This document shows, piece by piece, positions 45,783-55,745 of a stretch of 64,000 nt of DNA (the stretch's first letter is position 1; every line of letters begins with the position of its first letter). The stretch comes from Hephaestia mangrovi (GTDB taxonomy: Bacteria > Pseudomonadota > Alphaproteobacteria > Sphingomonadales > Sphingomonadaceae). The notes under the pieces are model-generated. The model searched no databases, had not been told where the DNA came from, and worked only from the letters and a program-made list of their open reading frames with translations. The position numbers and the translations under genes are program-made. The stretch spans positions 496,001-560,000 of the forward strand of contig NZ_JAINVU010000001.1 of NCBI RefSeq assembly GCF_019880555.1, given 5' to 3'.

Positions 45783-46100
45783 TTAGGAGACGACGCTAGC
45801 TTCTCCGACGAACCGGCCTTCCCACAAATAGAATTTGCCAACTTTTTTGAGGGCGTCGGCTGCCTCCTGGCCGGAAAGAAACACGAAGCCCAAACGTCTG
45901 TTTTCGCCGGGACGAAGATGTCGGTCGCGTAGAAGCGGGAGTGCGTCCCAGCCATACAGGGGTTCAATATCCGAGATCATCACTGGGCATCCCCATCCGG
46001 GAAGCGCAGGGCCTTCACGTCCTCCATTGACGGTTTCATACATGCGAACATCGGCGACGAGCTGCGGCTCGGCGTTGCGTTGAATGTCCTCTCTGCTCAT
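45783..46100 (-). CDS. Hypothetical protein, 105 aa, between tuf and rpsJ
   Basis: 105 aa from ATG 46098-46100 (MSREDIQRNAEPQLVADVRM). No signal or membrane segment. Balanced, protein-like composition with YETVNGGREGPALPGWGCPV, DIEPLYGWDALPLLRDRHLR and GKFYLWEGRFVGEASVVS; the last is reminiscent of conserved small proteins seen in sphingomonads and related bacteria, but no function is known. It is opposite to the ribosomal genes. A longer open frame to 46712 is antisense to rpsJ and is not used. Local base composition is slightly less GC-rich than its surroundings. Confidence 0.65.
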   Translation of the reverse strand: MSREDIQRNAEPQLVADVRMYETVNGGREGPALPGWGCPVMISDIEPLYGWDALPLLRDRHLRPGENRRLGFVFLSGQEAADALKKVGKFYLWEGRFVGEASVVS

Positions 46101-46172
46101 CGTTCCAATGTGAATCGGGATTCTTGCGTCGGCAATGTGCAACGACGAGTCAAAAATTCGCCGCTCCAGGGC

Positions 46173-46201
46173 TTGATCTCCCCCGCGTCTCCGCGTAAAG
46201 G
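46173..46201 (+). promoter_or_regulatory. Candidate promoter for the S10 operon
   Basis: -35 TTGATC at 46173-46178, 17-nt spacer, -10 TAAAGG at 46196-46201, about 110 nt before rpsJ. A separate promoter is required here because an opposite-strand gene and the str terminator lie upstream. The leader includes short GC hairpins (for example GGCC/GGCC around 46258-46270). Confidence 0.5.
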
Positions 46202-46316
46202 CGCGCCTTCGGTTTTTGGTTGAACAAGCAAGAGGCGGCCTTTCAGCCGTCGCCCTGGCCTGCGGGCCGGCGTGGCGATTGGGAGAGCTTCCCCGCTCTT
46301 TCGCATCGGTAGGGTT

Positions 46317-46628
46317 ATGGAAACGCAGAATATCCGCATTCGCTTGAAGGCGTTCGATCATCGCGTGCTCGATCAGGCGACCGGCGACATCGCCGACACC
46401 GCACGCCGCACCGGTGCTCTGATTCGTGGTCCCATTCCCATGCCGACGCGCATCGAGAAGTTCACGGTCAACCGTGGCCCGCACATCGACAAGAAGTCGC
46501 GCGAGCAGTTCGAGGTGCGCACCTACAAGCGCATGCTCGACATCGTGCAGCCGACCCCGCAGACGGTCGACGCGCTGATGAAGCTCGATCTCGCCGCGGG
46601 TGTTGATGTCGAGATCAAACTGGCCTAA
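46317..46628 (+). CDS. rpsJ: 30S ribosomal protein S10
   Basis: 103 aa from ATG 46317 ([20 protein letters not shown]); the longer open frame to 46272 lacks family character. Complete, with [20 protein letters not shown] and the C-terminal GVDVEIKLA. Also the NusE antitermination factor. First gene of the S10 cluster, but followed by an unusually long gap before rplC. Confidence 0.97.
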   Translation: METQNIRIRLKAFDHRVLDQATGDIADTARRTGALIRGPIPMPTRIEKFTVNRGPHIDKKSREQFEVRTYKRMLDIVQPTPQTVDALMKLDLAAGVDVEIKLA

Positions 46629-46639
46629 GGGCCGCACAC

Positions 46640-46912
46640 GAGATTCGCGGTCGACGCTTGCGTCCCGCGCCAAGTCGGTCGCTTCGGTGATCGCAGGTTG
46701 GGCTTCCGCCACGCGGGCGCACTACTGAAACAAGAGATACCGCCAGCACCTTCGGGCTGCTGGGCCAGCGTCTCCCGTCACGTCCGGTTCACCGGACACC
46801 CAGCCCGGGACGGGGGCTCGCTTCGCATTTTCCGGGCTGGACCTGGGGTCGATCGCGAGATCGGCCTCGCAAGCACCCTTGGGATTGGCCCTGGGGTGCC
46901 TCTGTTAAGGAG
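46640..46912 (+). promoter_or_regulatory. Structured rplC leader: seven stable hairpins between rpsJ and rplC
   Basis: The 293-nt gap contains hairpins at 46646-46669 (CGCGG..CCGCG, GACG-CTTG-CGTC), 46677-46692 (GGTCGC-TTCG-GTGATC), 46743-46763 (CCAGCACC-TTCG-GGCTGCTGG, one bulge), 46782-46797 (GTCCGG-TTCA-CCGGAC), 46800-46840 (CCAGCCCGG..CCGGGCTGG), 46850-46863 (CGATC-GCGA-GATCG) and 46873-46899 (GCACCC..GGGTGC). Two have C(UUCG)G loops and one a GNRA loop, marks of functional RNA. AAGGAG (46907-46912) then sits 9 nt before rplC. No reading frame is convincing. It looks like a ribosomal-protein autoregulatory leader or processing site. Confidence 0.6.
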
Positions 46913-46921
46913 CAACGGATC

Positions 46922-47677
46922 ATGCGCACTGGCGTGATCGCGAAGAAAATGGGGATGACCCGCCTGTTCCAGGACGACGGCCGCCATGTGCCGGTCACCG
47001 TTCTGGCGCTCGAAGGCGTTCAAGTCGTCGCCCGTCGCGAAATGGATAAGGACGGCTATGTCGCCGTCCAGGTCGGCGCCGGCAGCGCCAAGGCCAAGAA
47101 TGTCGCCAAGCCGCAGCGCGGCCACTTTGGCAAGGCCGAAGTCGAGCCGAAGGCGATCCTCTGCGAATTCCGCGTCGAGGAAGATGGCCTGCTGGACGTC
47201 GGGGCCGAACTCTCGGCCGATCACTTCGTCGCCGGCCAGCTGGTCGACGTGTCGGGTCGGACCCAGGGCAAGGGCTTTGCCGGCGCGATGAAGCGCTGGG
47301 GCTTCGGCGGTCTGCGCGCCACCCACGGCGTGTCGGTCTCGCACCGTTCGCACGGTTCGACGGGTAACCGCCAGGATCCGGGCCGCGTCTTCAAGAACAA
47401 GAAGATGGCCGGCCACATGGGCGACCGCAACCGCACGCAGCAGAACCTCGAGATCGTCGGCACCGACGCCGAGCGCGGCCTGCTTTTCGTCAAGGGCTCG
47501 GTGCCCGGCTCGAAGGGCGGCTGGCTGATCGTCAAAGACGCCGTCAAGGTCGCACGCCACAAGGACGCGCCGTACCCGGCCGGCCTGAAGGCCGCCGCCA
47601 ACAGCAACAATGTAGCCGCCGAGACGCCTGCGGAAGACACCGCGGCTCCCGAGGCCACCGAAGGCCAGGAGGGCTGA
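46922..47677 (+). CDS. rplC: 50S ribosomal protein L3
   Basis: 251 aa, ATG 46922. Core [60 protein letters not shown] are canonical, including the glutamine methylation region. About 40 residues longer than E. coli L3: the last 25 ([20 protein letters not shown] and on) are an acidic, disordered tail found in sphingomonads. Confidence 0.97.
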   Translation: MRTGVIAKKMGMTRLFQDDGRHVPVTVLALEGVQVVARREMDKDGYVAVQVGAGSAKAKNVAKPQRGHFGKAEVEPKAILCEFRVEEDGLLDVGAELSADHFVAGQLVDVSGRTQGKGFAGAMKRWGFGGLRATHGVSVSHRSHGSTGNRQDPGRVFKNKKMAGHMGDRNRTQQNLEIVGTDAERGLLFVKGSVPGSKGGWLIVKDAVKVARHKDAPYPAGLKAAANSNNVAAETPAEDTAAPEATEGQEG

Positions 47678-47679
47678 AC

Positions 47680-48309
47680 GTGAAGGTCAAGGTTTCCTCC
47701 TTCGACGCCAAGGCGAAAGCGGCGGACGTCGAGCTCAACGACGAGGTTTTCGGCCTCGATCCGCGCGCCGACATCCTCCACCGCGTCGTCACCTGGCAGC
47801 TCGAAAAGCGTCGCGGCACCGCCCGCGGCACCCGCGAGCGCGCCGATGTCGCTCGCACCGGCAAGAAGTTCGGTCGCCAGAAGGGCGGCGGTACGGCTCG
47901 ACACGGCGATCGTCGTGCCCCGGTCTTCATCGGCGGTGGTAAGGCACACGGCGCCCGCGTCCGCGACTTCAATCCGTCGCTGAACAAGAAGATTCGTGCG
48001 CTTGGCCTGAAGATGGCGCTTTCGAGCCATGCCAAGGCCGGCTCGCTGATCATCATGGACGGACTCGAGGTCAAGGATGGCAAGACCAAGGTGCTCGCCG
48101 CCGATCTCGCCAAGCTCGGCTTCGGCAAGTCGGCGCTGATCATCGACGGCGACGCGGTCGAGACGAGCTTCGCGCACGCCGCGGGCAACCTGGTGCACGT
48201 CAACGTGCTCCCGGCCGCCGGCGCCAACGTCTACGACATTTTGAAGCACGACACGCTGGTCCTGACCCGCGCTGCCGTCGAGAAGCTGGAGGCGCGCTTC
48301 AATGGCTAA
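47680..48309 (+). CDS. rplD: 50S ribosomal protein L4
   Basis: 209 aa from GTG 47680, preceded by AGGAGG (47667-47672). Typical internal loop region [20 protein letters not shown] and [20 protein letters not shown] reach into the exit tunnel. In enterobacteria L4 is the repressor of its own operon. Overlaps rplW by 8 bp. Confidence 0.96.
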   Translation: MKVKVSSFDAKAKAADVELNDEVFGLDPRADILHRVVTWQLEKRRGTARGTRERADVARTGKKFGRQKGGGTARHGDRRAPVFIGGGKAHGARVRDFNPSLNKKIRALGLKMALSSHAKAGSLIIMDGLEVKDGKTKVLAADLAKLGFGKSALIIDGDAVETSFAHAAGNLVHVNVLPAAGANVYDILKHDTLVLTRAAVEKLEARFNG

Positions 48310-48616
48310 GAAGCAGAAAGCCGACGTCGACGTCCGTCATTACGACGTGATCCTCGCGCCGCACATCACCGAGAAGTCGACGCTCCTTTCCGAGCAGAAC
48401 GCGGTGGTGTTCAAGGTGGCGGGCACCGCGACCAAGCCGCAGATCAAGGCGGCGGTCGAGGCGCTGTTCAGCGTCGACGTGACCGGCGTCAACACCATCG
48501 TCCAGAAGGGCAAGACCAAGAAGTGGAAGGGCGCGCCCTACACGCGCTCGGACATCAAGAAAGCGATCGTGACGTTGAAGGACGGCCAGTCGATCGACGT
48601 GACGACGGGGATCTGA
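48302..48616 (+). CDS. rplW: 50S ribosomal protein L23
   Basis: 104 aa. [40 protein letters not shown] and the tunnel-exit loop [16 protein letters not shown]. It forms the docking site for trigger factor and SRP. Start overlaps the rplD stop by 8 bp. Confidence 0.96.
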   Translation: MAKKQKADVDVRHYDVILAPHITEKSTLLSEQNAVVFKVAGTATKPQIKAAVEALFSVDVTGVNTIVQKGKTKKWKGAPYTRSDIKKAIVTLKDGQSIDVTTGI

Positions 48617-48620
48617 GGCA

Positions 48621-49457
48621 ATGGCACTCAAGCATTACAACCCGACCAGCCCGGCGCGACGCGGACTCATCCTCGTCGATCGTTCGGGGCTGCACAAGGG
48701 GGCGCCGGTCAAGGCGCTGACCGAGGGCAAGCGCAAGACCGGTGGCCGCAACAACAAGGGTCATGTCACCTCGCGTGGCATCGCCGGCGGTCACAAGCAG
48801 CGCTATCGCTACATCGACTTCAAGCGTCGCAAGTGGGACGTCGAAGGCACGGTGGAGCGGCTCGAATACGATCCCAACCGCACCGCGTTCATCGCGCTGG
48901 TGAAGTATGAGGATGGTGAGCTTGCCTATATCCTGGCGCCGCAGCGGCTCGCCGCGGGCGACAAGGTGGTCGCCGCCAAGAAGGCTGACGTGAAGCCCGG
49001 CAACGCGATGGAGCTCGGCCAGATGCCGGTCGGCACCATCGTCCACAATGTCGAGATGAAGCCCGGCAAGGGCGGTCAGATCGCGCGGTCGGCGGGCACT
49101 TATGCCCAGGTCGTTGGTCGTGACCGCGGCATGGTCATCATGCGCCTCAACTCGGGTGAGCAGCGCTACATTCGTTCGGAGTGCATGGCGACGGTGGGCG
49201 CGGTGTCGAACCCCGACAACCAGAACCAGAACTTCGGTAAAGCAGGCCGCTCGCGCTGGATGGGCAAGCGTCCGCTGACCCGCGGCGTCGCCAAGAACCC
49301 GGTCGATCACCCGCACGGCGGTGGTGAAGGCCGGACCTCGGGCGGCCGTCATCCGGTCACCCCGTGGGGCAAGCCGACCAAGGGCGCGCGCACGCGCAAC
49401 AACAAGCAGACCGACAAGATGATCATCCGGTCGCGTCACGCGAAGAAGAAGAGGTAA
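48621..49457 (+). CDS. rplB: 50S ribosomal protein L2
   Basis: 278 aa, complete. [40 protein letters not shown] and the peptidyl-transferase-centre loop [20 protein letters not shown] (the conserved His). It joins subunits and supports peptidyl transfer. Confidence 0.97.
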   Translation: MALKHYNPTSPARRGLILVDRSGLHKGAPVKALTEGKRKTGGRNNKGHVTSRGIAGGHKQRYRYIDFKRRKWDVEGTVERLEYDPNRTAFIALVKYEDGELAYILAPQRLAAGDKVVAAKKADVKPGNAMELGQMPVGTIVHNVEMKPGKGGQIARSAGTYAQVVGRDRGMVIMRLNSGEQRYIRSECMATVGAVSNPDNQNQNFGKAGRSRWMGKRPLTRGVAKNPVDHPHGGGEGRTSGGRHPVTPWGKPTKGARTRNNKQTDKMIIRSRHAKKKR

Positions 49458-49460
49458 GTC

Positions 49461-49736
49461 ATGGCCCGTTCCGTCTGGAAAGGTCCGTTCGTCGACCTGC
49501 ATCTGTTGAAGAAGACCGAAGCCGCGCAGGATTCGGGCGGCCGTGCGCCGATCAAGACCTGGTCGCGTCGTTCGACCATCCTGCCGCAGTTCGTTGGGCT
49601 GACGTTCAACGTCTACAACGGCCGCAAGTTCGTGCCGGTCTCGGTCAACGAGGACATGGTCGGCATGAAGCTGGGTGAATTCGCGCCGACGCGCTACTTC
49701 CCCGGCCACGCCGCCGACAAGAAGGGTAAGCGCTGA
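49461..49736 (+). CDS. rpsS: 30S ribosomal protein S19
   Basis: 91 aa. [40 protein letters not shown] and [20 protein letters not shown]. Binds the 16S rRNA head with S13. Its stop shares one base with rplV start. Confidence 0.97.
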   Translation: MARSVWKGPFVDLHLLKKTEAAQDSGGRAPIKTWSRRSTILPQFVGLTFNVYNGRKFVPVSVNEDMVGMKLGEFAPTRYFPGHAADKKGKR

Positions 49737-50113
49737 TGTCGAAGCAAGCAGCTCCGCGCCGCGTGGGTGACAAGGAAGCGCTGGCCGTCGCGACGCAGAT
49801 TCGCGGCTCGGCCCAGAAGCTGAACCTGGTCGCCGGCCTGATCCGCGGCAAGAAGGCCGACGAGGCGCTCAACATCCTCGCTTTCTCGAAGCGGGCGATG
49901 GCGGTTGACGCGCGCAAGGTCCTCGCCTCCGCGATCGCCAATGCCGAGAACAACCATAACCTCGACGTCGACGCGCTCGTCGTCGCCGAAGCGTCGGTCG
50001 GCAAGTCGATCACCATGAAGCGTTTCGCCACCCGCGGCCGCGGCAAGTCGACGCGCATCCTGAAGCCGTTCTCGCGGCTTCGCATCGTCGTCCGCGAGCA
50101 GGAAGAAGCATAA
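49736..50113 (+). CDS. rplV: 50S ribosomal protein L22
   Basis: 125 aa. [40 protein letters not shown] and the long beta-hairpin [20 protein letters not shown] that lines the exit tunnel. Stop overlaps rpsC by one base. Confidence 0.97.
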   Translation: MSKQAAPRRVGDKEALAVATQIRGSAQKLNLVAGLIRGKKADEALNILAFSKRAMAVDARKVLASAIANAENNHNLDVDALVVAEASVGKSITMKRFATRGRGKSTRILKPFSRLRIVVREQEEA

Positions 50114-50820
50114 TGGGTCAGAAGAGCAATCCGATCGGCCTGCGTCTGCAGATCAACCGCACCTGGGACAGCCGCTGGTTCGCCGAGGGCGCCGATTACG
50201 GCCGTCTCCTCATGGAGGATCTCAAGATCCGCAAGTACATCGTCGAAACGCTGCCGCAGGCCGCGATCTCGAAGGTGGTGATCGAGCGTCCGGCCAAGCT
50301 GTGCCGCGTGTCGATCTATGCGGCGCGCCCCGGCGTGATCATCGGCAAGAAGGGCGCCGATATCGAGAAGCTGCGCCGGAAGCTCGCTGCGATGACCTCG
50401 TCGGACGTAAGCCTGAACATCGTCGAGATCCGCAAGCCGGAGATCGATGCCAAGCTCGTCGCGCAGGGCGTCGCCGATCAGCTCGAACGTCGTATCGCTT
50501 TCCGTCGCGCGATGAAGCGCGCGGTGCAGTCGGCGCTGCGGCTCGGTGCCGAGGGCATCCGGATCACCTGCGGCGGCCGTCTCGGCGGCGCCGAGATCGC
50601 GCGGACCGAATGGTATCGTGAAGGCCGCGTGCCGCTGCACACGCTGCGCGCGAACGTCGATTATGCCGAAGCCACGGCGCACACCGCTTATGGCGTGTGC
50701 GGCGTCAAGGTGTGGATCTTCAAGGGCGAGATCCTCGGCCACGATCCGATGGCGCAGGACCGGCTGATGATGGAAGCGCAGACCTCGGGCGTGCGCCCGG
50801 CGCGCGACGATCGCCGCTAA
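50113..50820 (+). CDS. rpsC: 30S ribosomal protein S3
   Basis: 235 aa. [22 protein letters not shown] domain [19 protein letters not shown] and C-terminal [20 protein letters not shown]. It lines the mRNA entry channel and has helicase activity with S4. Confidence 0.97.
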   Translation: MGQKSNPIGLRLQINRTWDSRWFAEGADYGRLLMEDLKIRKYIVETLPQAAISKVVIERPAKLCRVSIYAARPGVIIGKKGADIEKLRRKLAAMTSSDVSLNIVEIRKPEIDAKLVAQGVADQLERRIAFRRAMKRAVQSALRLGAEGIRITCGGRLGGAEIARTEWYREGRVPLHTLRANVDYAEATAHTAYGVCGVKVWIFKGEILGHDPMAQDRLMMEAQTSGVRPARDDRR

Positions 50821-50837
50821 GGTTGGGATAAGAGAAA

Positions 50838-51269
50838 ATGCTGCAACCGAAACGCACCAAGTTCCGCAAGGCCTTCAAGGGCCGCATCCATGGCGACGCC
50901 AAGGGTGGCACGGCGCTCAACTTCGGCTCCTACGGGCTGAAGGCGATGGAGCCGGAGCGGATCACTGCCCGCCAGATCGAGGCCGCTCGTCGTGCGATCA
51001 CGCGTCACATCAAGCGCCAGGGTCGCTTGTGGATTCGCGTGTTCCCGGACGTGCCGGTGTCGTCGAAGCCCGCCGAAGTCCGCATGGGCTCGGGCAAGGG
51101 TTCGCCCGAATTCTGGGCAGCGCGCGTCAAGCCCGGCCGCATCCTGTTCGAGCTGGACGGTGTGCCCGGCCCGCTCGCGGCGGAGGCATTCGAGCGTGCA
51201 GCGATGAAGCTGCCGATCAAGACCAAGGTGGTGGCGCGTCTCGGCGACACCTCGCACCTGGAAGGATAA
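50838..51269 (+). CDS. rplP: 50S ribosomal protein L16
   Basis: 143 aa. [40 protein letters not shown] and [20 protein letters not shown]. Sits near the peptidyl-transferase centre and tRNA elbow. Confidence 0.97.
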   Translation: MLQPKRTKFRKAFKGRIHGDAKGGTALNFGSYGLKAMEPERITARQIEAARRAITRHIKRQGRLWIRVFPDVPVSSKPAEVRMGSGKGSPEFWAARVKPGRILFELDGVPGPLAAEAFERAAMKLPIKTKVVARLGDTSHLEG

Positions 51270-51272
51270 GTC

Positions 51273-51482
51273 ATGGCCCGGATCGATGATCTCAAGGCGA
51301 AGACCGACGACCAGCTCGACGAAGAGCTGGGCAACCTGAAGCGCGAGGCGTTCAACCTGCGTTTCCAGGCCGCCACGAACCAGCTCGAGAAGCCGAGCCG
51401 GGTTCGCGAAGTCCGTCGCGACATCGCTCGTATCAAGACGCTGCAGACCGCGCGGACGCGCGACGCTGCGGCCGCGAAGTAA
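51273..51482 (+). CDS. rpmC: 50S ribosomal protein L29
   Basis: 69 aa, helical hairpin protein: [51 protein letters not shown]. Located near L23 at the tunnel exit. Confidence 0.95.
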   Translation: MARIDDLKAKTDDQLDEELGNLKREAFNLRFQAATNQLEKPSRVREVRRDIARIKTLQTARTRDAAAAK

Positions 51483-51493
51483 GGAAGACGACA

Positions 51494-51766
51494 ATGCCCA
51501 AGCGCGTGCTGACGGGACAGATCGTCTCGGACAAGACCGACAAGACCGTAGTGGTCCGGGTGGAGCGGAACGTGAAGCATCCGCTCTACGGCAAGATCAT
51601 CCGCCGGTCGAAAAAGTATCATGCCCATGATGAGGGCAATGAATACAAGCAGGGTGAAACGGTGCGTATCGAAGAGACCGCTCCGATCTCCAAGCTCAAG
51701 ACCTGGAAGGTGATCGAGCGGGTTAACACCCACGCGACACCCGAGCGGGTCGACGTCGACGCGTAA
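51494..51766 (+). CDS. rpsQ: 30S ribosomal protein S17
   Basis: 90 aa OB-fold: [40 protein letters not shown] and [20 protein letters not shown]. Last gene of the S10-type part; a 63-nt gap precedes rplN. Confidence 0.96.
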   Translation: MPKRVLTGQIVSDKTDKTVVVRVERNVKHPLYGKIIRRSKKYHAHDEGNEYKQGETVRIEETAPISKLKTWKVIERVNTHATPERVDVDA

Positions 51767-51829
51767 GCGATAAGAGAAGCTGGAACCGCCGGGCTTTCCC
51801 GGTAGGCCATTTGAGAAGGAAACGGATCG

Positions 51830-52198
51830 ATGATCCAGATGCAATCCAATCTCGACGTCGCGGACAACAGCGGCGCCAAGCGGGTTCAGTGCATCAAGGT
51901 GCTGGGCGGCTCGAAGCGTCGCTTTGCCGGCGTCGGCGACATCATCGTCGTCAGCGTCAAGGAAGCGCAGCCGCGCGGCCGCGTGAAGAAGGGTGACGTG
52001 CACCGTGCCGTCATCGTGCGTACCGCGAAGGACATTCGCCGTGCCGACGGATCGGTGATCCGCTTCGACAGCAATGCCGCCGTCCTGGTCAACAAGAACG
52101 AGGAGCCGATCGGCACCCGTATCTTCGGCCCGGTGGTTCGCGAGCTGCGCGCCAAGAAGCACATGAAGATCATTTCGCTCGCGCCGGAGGTGCTGTGA
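51830..52198 (+). CDS. rplN: 50S ribosomal protein L14
   Basis: 122 aa. [40 protein letters not shown] and [20 protein letters not shown]. Start of the spc part of the cluster; AAGGAA precedes the ATG. Confidence 0.97.
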   Translation: MIQMQSNLDVADNSGAKRVQCIKVLGGSKRRFAGVGDIIVVSVKEAQPRGRVKKGDVHRAVIVRTAKDIRRADGSVIRFDSNAAVLVNKNEEPIGTRIFGPVVRELRAKKHMKIISLAPEVL

Positions 52199-52515
52199 TG
52201 GCTGCCGCCAAGATCAAGAAGGGTGACCGCGTGATCGTCCTGTCCGGCAAGGACAAGGGCCGCACCGGCGATGTCCTCCAGGCGATGCCGAAGGACGGCA
52301 AGGTCGTGGTGTCGGGCGTCAACGTCCACGTGCGCCACGTCAAGCCGAGCCAGGCCGATCCCCAGGGTGGCCTGAAGCGTTCGGAAGCGCCGATGCACAT
52401 TTCCAAGGTCGCGCACGTGACCAAGGACGGCAAGCCGACCCGCGTCCGGTTCGAGACGCAGGACGGCAAGAAGGTCCGCGTGGCCGTGAAGACCGGAGAC
52501 AAGATCGATGGCTGA
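52198..52515 (+). CDS. rplX: 50S ribosomal protein L24
   Basis: 105 aa from ATG 52198; GGAGG (52186-52190) is 7 nt upstream, so the GTG immediately before is not used. KOW motif [20 protein letters not shown], and [20 protein letters not shown]. Its start shares one base with the rplN stop. Confidence 0.96.
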   Translation: MAAAKIKKGDRVIVLSGKDKGRTGDVLQAMPKDGKVVVSGVNVHVRHVKPSQADPQGGLKRSEAPMHISKVAHVTKDGKPTRVRFETQDGKKVRVAVKTGDKIDG

Positions 52516-53092
52516 TAAGGCTTACAAGCCCCGCATGCGCGGCATCTACGACGACACGATCGTCAAGGCGATGACCGACAAGTTCGGCTACAAGAATGTC
52601 TACGAAGTCCCCAAGATCGAGAAGATCGTGCTCAACATGGGCGTGGGCGAGGCGACGCAGGACAAGAAGAAGGTCGAGCAGGCCGCGCGAGAGATGGAGC
52701 TGATCGCCGGTCAGAAGCCGGTCGTCACCAAGGCGAAGAAGTCGATCGCGCAGTTCAAGCTGCGTGAGGGCATGCCGATCGGCTGCAAGGTCACGCTGCG
52801 TCGCGAGCGCATGTACGAGTTCCTTGATCGTCTGATCACGATCGCGATGCCCCGCATCCGCGACTTCCGTGGTCTGAACGCCAAGTCGTTCGACGGTCGC
52901 GGCAATTACGCGATGGGTCTCAAGGAACAGCTCGTGTTCCCCGAGATCAACTATGACCAGATCGACAAGGTCCGCGGCATGGACATCATCGTTACCACCA
53001 CGGCGAAGACCGACGAGGAAGCGCGCGAGCTGCTGCGTCTGTTCGGTTTCCCGTTCCCGCAGGCCGACGCTGACCAGCGTCAGGCCGCGTAA
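52508..53092 (+). CDS. rplE: 50S ribosomal protein L5
   Basis: 194 aa. [60 protein letters not shown] and [20 protein letters not shown]. Binds 5S rRNA. About 15 residues longer than the E. coli protein at the C-terminus. Overlaps rplX by 8 bp. Confidence 0.97.
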   Translation: MADKAYKPRMRGIYDDTIVKAMTDKFGYKNVYEVPKIEKIVLNMGVGEATQDKKKVEQAAREMELIAGQKPVVTKAKKSIAQFKLREGMPIGCKVTLRRERMYEFLDRLITIAMPRIRDFRGLNAKSFDGRGNYAMGLKEQLVFPEINYDQIDKVRGMDIIVTTTAKTDEEARELLRLFGFPFPQADADQRQAA

Positions 53093-53111
53093 TAGAGGAA
53101 GAACTTAAGTC

Positions 53112-53417
53112 ATGGCGAAACTGAGTTCGATCAACAAAAATGAGCGTCGCAAGAAGCTGGTGAAGAAGTACGCCGGCCGTTATGCGAAGCTGAAGGCGAT
53201 GGCGAAGGATCAGTCGCTCGATGAGACCGAGCGTCTGATCGCGCGTCTGAAGATGGCGGAGATTCCGCGCAACGGAAACCCGACGCGCATCCGTAACCGC
53301 TGCGAGGTCACCGGCCGTCCGCGCGCTTACTATCGCAAGTTCCGTCTCTGCCGCGTGCAGCTGCGTGATCTGGCCAACAAGGGCCTGATCCCGGGTGTCA
53401 CGAAGTCGAGCTGGTAA
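53112..53417 (+). CDS. rpsN: 30S ribosomal protein S14
   Basis: 101 aa. The long zinc-independent form: [20 protein letters not shown] replaces the CxxC zinc knuckles of short S14. Ends [15 protein letters not shown], the universal tail. Confidence 0.97.
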   Translation: MAKLSSINKNERRKKLVKKYAGRYAKLKAMAKDQSLDETERLIARLKMAEIPRNGNPTRIRNRCEVTGRPRAYYRKFRLCRVQLRDLANKGLIPGVTKSSW

Positions 53418-53427
53418 GGATTAGATC

Positions 53428-53823
53428 ATGGCATTGACCGATCCCTTGGGTGATATGCTCACCCGCATCCGCAACGGCCAGCGCGCGCGCAAGGATTCTG
53501 TCCTGTCGCCGGGCTCGAAGCTGCGCGTCCGCGTGCTCGACGTGCTCCAGCGCGAGGGTTATATCCGCGGCTATTCCGAGGAAGAGATGGGGCCCGCCAA
53601 GGGCATCCGTATCGAGCTCAAATATTTCGAGGGCCAGCCGGCGATCAAGCACGTCGCGCGCGTCTCGAAGCCGGGCCGTCGCGTCTACAGCGGTTCCAAG
53701 GAACTGCCGCGCGTCCAGAACGGCCTGGGCATCACCATCGTCTCGACGCCGCGTGGCGTGCTTTCGGATGCCGAGGCACGCGACCAGAATGTCGGCGGCG
53801 AAGTGCTGGCGGAGGTGTTCTGA
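53428..53823 (+). CDS. rpsH: 30S ribosomal protein S8
   Basis: 131 aa. [20 protein letters not shown] and the C-terminal [20 protein letters not shown]. In E. coli S8 represses spc translation; no homologous mRNA target was looked for in detail here. Confidence 0.97.
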   Translation: MALTDPLGDMLTRIRNGQRARKDSVLSPGSKLRVRVLDVLQREGYIRGYSEEEMGPAKGIRIELKYFEGQPAIKHVARVSKPGRRVYSGSKELPRVQNGLGITIVSTPRGVLSDAEARDQNVGGEVLAEVF

Positions 53824-54356
53824 TGAGCCGCACCGGTAAGAAGGCGATCACCGTTCCGAACGGTGTCACCGCCAACATGGCCGACGGGCAGCTTTCGGTG
53901 AAGGGGCCCAAGGGCACCCTGTCGATGCCGCTCGCTGACGAAGTGAGCTACGAGATCGGTGACGGCACCATCTCGGTGAAGCCGAACAACGAGACCAAGC
54001 GGGCTCGCTCGTTCTGGGGCATGCAGCGCACGCTGATCCAGAATTTGGTGACCGGCGTGACCGAGGGCTTCTCCAAGACGCTCGAGATCACCGGCGTCGG
54101 CTATCGCGCCACCGCGCAGGGCAAGACGCTCAAGCTGCAGCTCGGCTACAGCCACGACGTCAACTTCGCGGTGCCGGAGGGCATCGAGATCAAGACGCCC
54201 GATCAGACCACGGTCGAGATTTCGGGCATCGACAAGCAGAAGGTCGGCCAGGTTGCCGCCGAGATCCGCCGTTGGCGCAAGCCGGAGCCGTACAAGGGCA
54301 AGGGCATCAAGTATCGCGGCGAGTATATCTTCCGCAAGGAAGGGAAGAAGAAGTGA
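53823..54356 (+). CDS. rplF: 50S ribosomal protein L6
   Basis: 177 aa. [40 protein letters not shown] and [20 protein letters not shown]. Starts inside the rpsH stop codon and ends on the rplR start. Confidence 0.97.
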   Translation: MSRTGKKAITVPNGVTANMADGQLSVKGPKGTLSMPLADEVSYEIGDGTISVKPNNETKRARSFWGMQRTLIQNLVTGVTEGFSKTLEITGVGYRATAQGKTLKLQLGYSHDVNFAVPEGIEIKTPDQTTVEISGIDKQKVGQVAAEIRRWRKPEPYKGKGIKYRGEYIFRKEGKKK

Positions 54357-54715
54357 TGACCAAGGGTCTTTCTCTTTTCGAAAAGCGGCGTCGCCGCAAT
54401 CGCACCGCGCTCAAGGCGCGCGCCGGCGGTCGTCCGCGGCTGTCGGTCCATCGCTCGGGCAAGCATATCTATGCCCAGGTGATCGACGATGCCGAGGGCA
54501 AGACGCTGGCATCGGCCTCCAGCCTCGAGAAGAAGGACGCGCGGACCAAGTCCGGCGCGAATGTCGACGCGGCGACCGAGGTCGGCAAGCGCCTGGCCGA
54601 AGCGGCCAAGGCGGCGGGCGTGACGCAGGTCGTGTTCGATCGCGGCGGTTTCCTGTTTCATGGCCGCGTCAAGGCGCTGGCCGAGGCCGCCCGTGAAGGC
54701 GGATTGGAGTTCTGA
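54356..54715 (+). CDS. rplR: 50S ribosomal protein L18
   Basis: 119 aa from ATG 54356, sharing one base with the rplF stop; a 28-codon upstream extension overlapping rplF is not used. [40 protein letters not shown] and the C-terminal [20 protein letters not shown]. Contacts 5S rRNA. Confidence 0.96.
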   Translation: MTKGLSLFEKRRRRNRTALKARAGGRPRLSVHRSGKHIYAQVIDDAEGKTLASASSLEKKDARTKSGANVDAATEVGKRLAEAAKAAGVTQVVFDRGGFLFHGRVKALAEAAREGGLEF

Positions 54716-54717
54716 CG

Positions 54718-55446
54718 ATGGCTGACGAAAACACCACCGGTCAGGGCAACCAGCCCGAAGCGACGCTGGCGCCCGAGACCACCAACCAGGAAATCACCAA
54801 TCGCGAACCGCGCGGCCGTGGACCGCGCGGCGGTCGCGGTGGCGATCGTGGCGGTCGCGGTCGTGACGGCCGTGGTCGTCGTGACGATCGTCGCGGCGGC
54901 GGCGCCGATGACGGCGGCGAGGAGCTGATCGAGAAGCTGGTCCACATCAACCGCGTGTCGAAGACGGTGAAGGGCGGCAAGCGCTTCGGTTTCGCCGCGC
55001 TGGTCGTGGTCGGTGACGGCAAGGGCCGCGTCGGCTTCGGCCATGGCAAGGCCCGCGAGGTTCCGGAAGCGATCTCGAAGGCGACCGCTTCGGCCAAGAA
55101 GGCGATGGTCCGCGTGCCGCTGAAGGAAGGCCGCACGCTGCATCATGACGGCAACGGCCATTTCGGCGCGGGTCGCGTGACGGTGCGGTCGGCGCCGGCC
55201 GGGACCGGCATCATCGCCGGCGGCCCGATGCGCGCGATCTTCGAATCGCTCGGCGTCGCCGACGTGGTGACTAAGTCGGTCGGCACCTCGAACCCGTACA
55301 ACATGATCCGCGCGACCTTCGAGGCGCTCGGCGAGCAGACCTCGCCCAAGAGCGTCGCGCAGCGTCGTGGCAAGAAGATCGCCGACCTGCTCGGCCGTGG
55401 TGGGTCGCAGACCGCCGAGGCCGACGCCGCGGCCGTCACGGAGTAA
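54718..55446 (+). CDS. rpsE: 30S ribosomal protein S5 with RGG-rich N-terminal extension
   Basis: 242 aa, against 167 in E. coli. The conserved S5 body starts at about residue 62 ([20 protein letters not shown]) and is complete ([40 protein letters not shown]). In front is a low-complexity Gly/Arg/Asp stretch with several RGG-type repeats ([20 protein letters not shown], then RRDDRRGGG). The repeat is also visible in DNA as CGCGG/GGTCGCGG units (about 54810-54905). Such extensions are disordered and may contact rRNA or mRNA. Confidence 0.95.
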   Translation: MADENTTGQGNQPEATLAPETTNQEITNREPRGRGPRGGRGGDRGGRGRDGRGRRDDRRGGGADDGGEELIEKLVHINRVSKTVKGGKRFGFAALVVVGDGKGRVGFGHGKAREVPEAISKATASAKKAMVRVPLKEGRTLHHDGNGHFGAGRVTVRSAPAGTGIIAGGPMRAIFESLGVADVVTKSVGTSNPYNMIRATFEALGEQTSPKSVAQRRGKKIADLLGRGGSQTAEADAAAVTE

Positions 55447-55452
55447 GTCACG

Positions 55453-55650
55453 ATGGCAGCCAAGAAAGAAGCAGCCGCGACGGTGAAGGTGACCCAGACC
55501 GGGTCGCCGATCCGCCGCACCAAGGACCAGCTCGCGACCTTGAAGGGGCTCGGCCTCGGCAAGATGCACCGCACCGTCGAGTTGAAGGACTCGCCCGAAG
55601 TGCGCGGCATGATCCGCAAGGTCCAGCACATGGTGTCGGTCGAGGGCTGA
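55453..55650 (+). CDS. rpmD: 50S ribosomal protein L30
   Basis: 65 aa. [40 protein letters not shown] and [13 protein letters not shown]. Followed by a 95-nt gap containing a GC hairpin, then rplO. Confidence 0.95.
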   Translation: MAAKKEAAATVKVTQTGSPIRRTKDQLATLKGLGLGKMHRTVELKDSPEVRGMIRKVQHMVSVEG

Positions 55651-55683
55651 AGCCTTCAATCGACCCGTGACAAACAAGGGGCA

Positions 55684-55700
55684 GGGGGCTAGAGGCCCCC
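55684..55700 (+). terminator. GC hairpin between rpmD and rplO
   Basis: GGGGGC (55684-55689) pairs with GCCCCC (55695-55700), loop TAGAG, and a weak T-rich stretch (TTCCTCATTTTT) follows. It could attenuate transcription into rplO-secY-adk, but the T-run is not immediately adjacent. Confidence 0.4.
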
Positions 55701-55745
55701 TTCCTCATTTTTCAGCGCGAACATAGCGAAAGCGAGTGCACAATC

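Noticed and set aside
46101..46712. Extension of the 105-aa minus-strand gene across rpsJ
   Set aside because: The upstream part is antisense to rpsJ, and the ATG at 46098-46100 gives a normal small protein.
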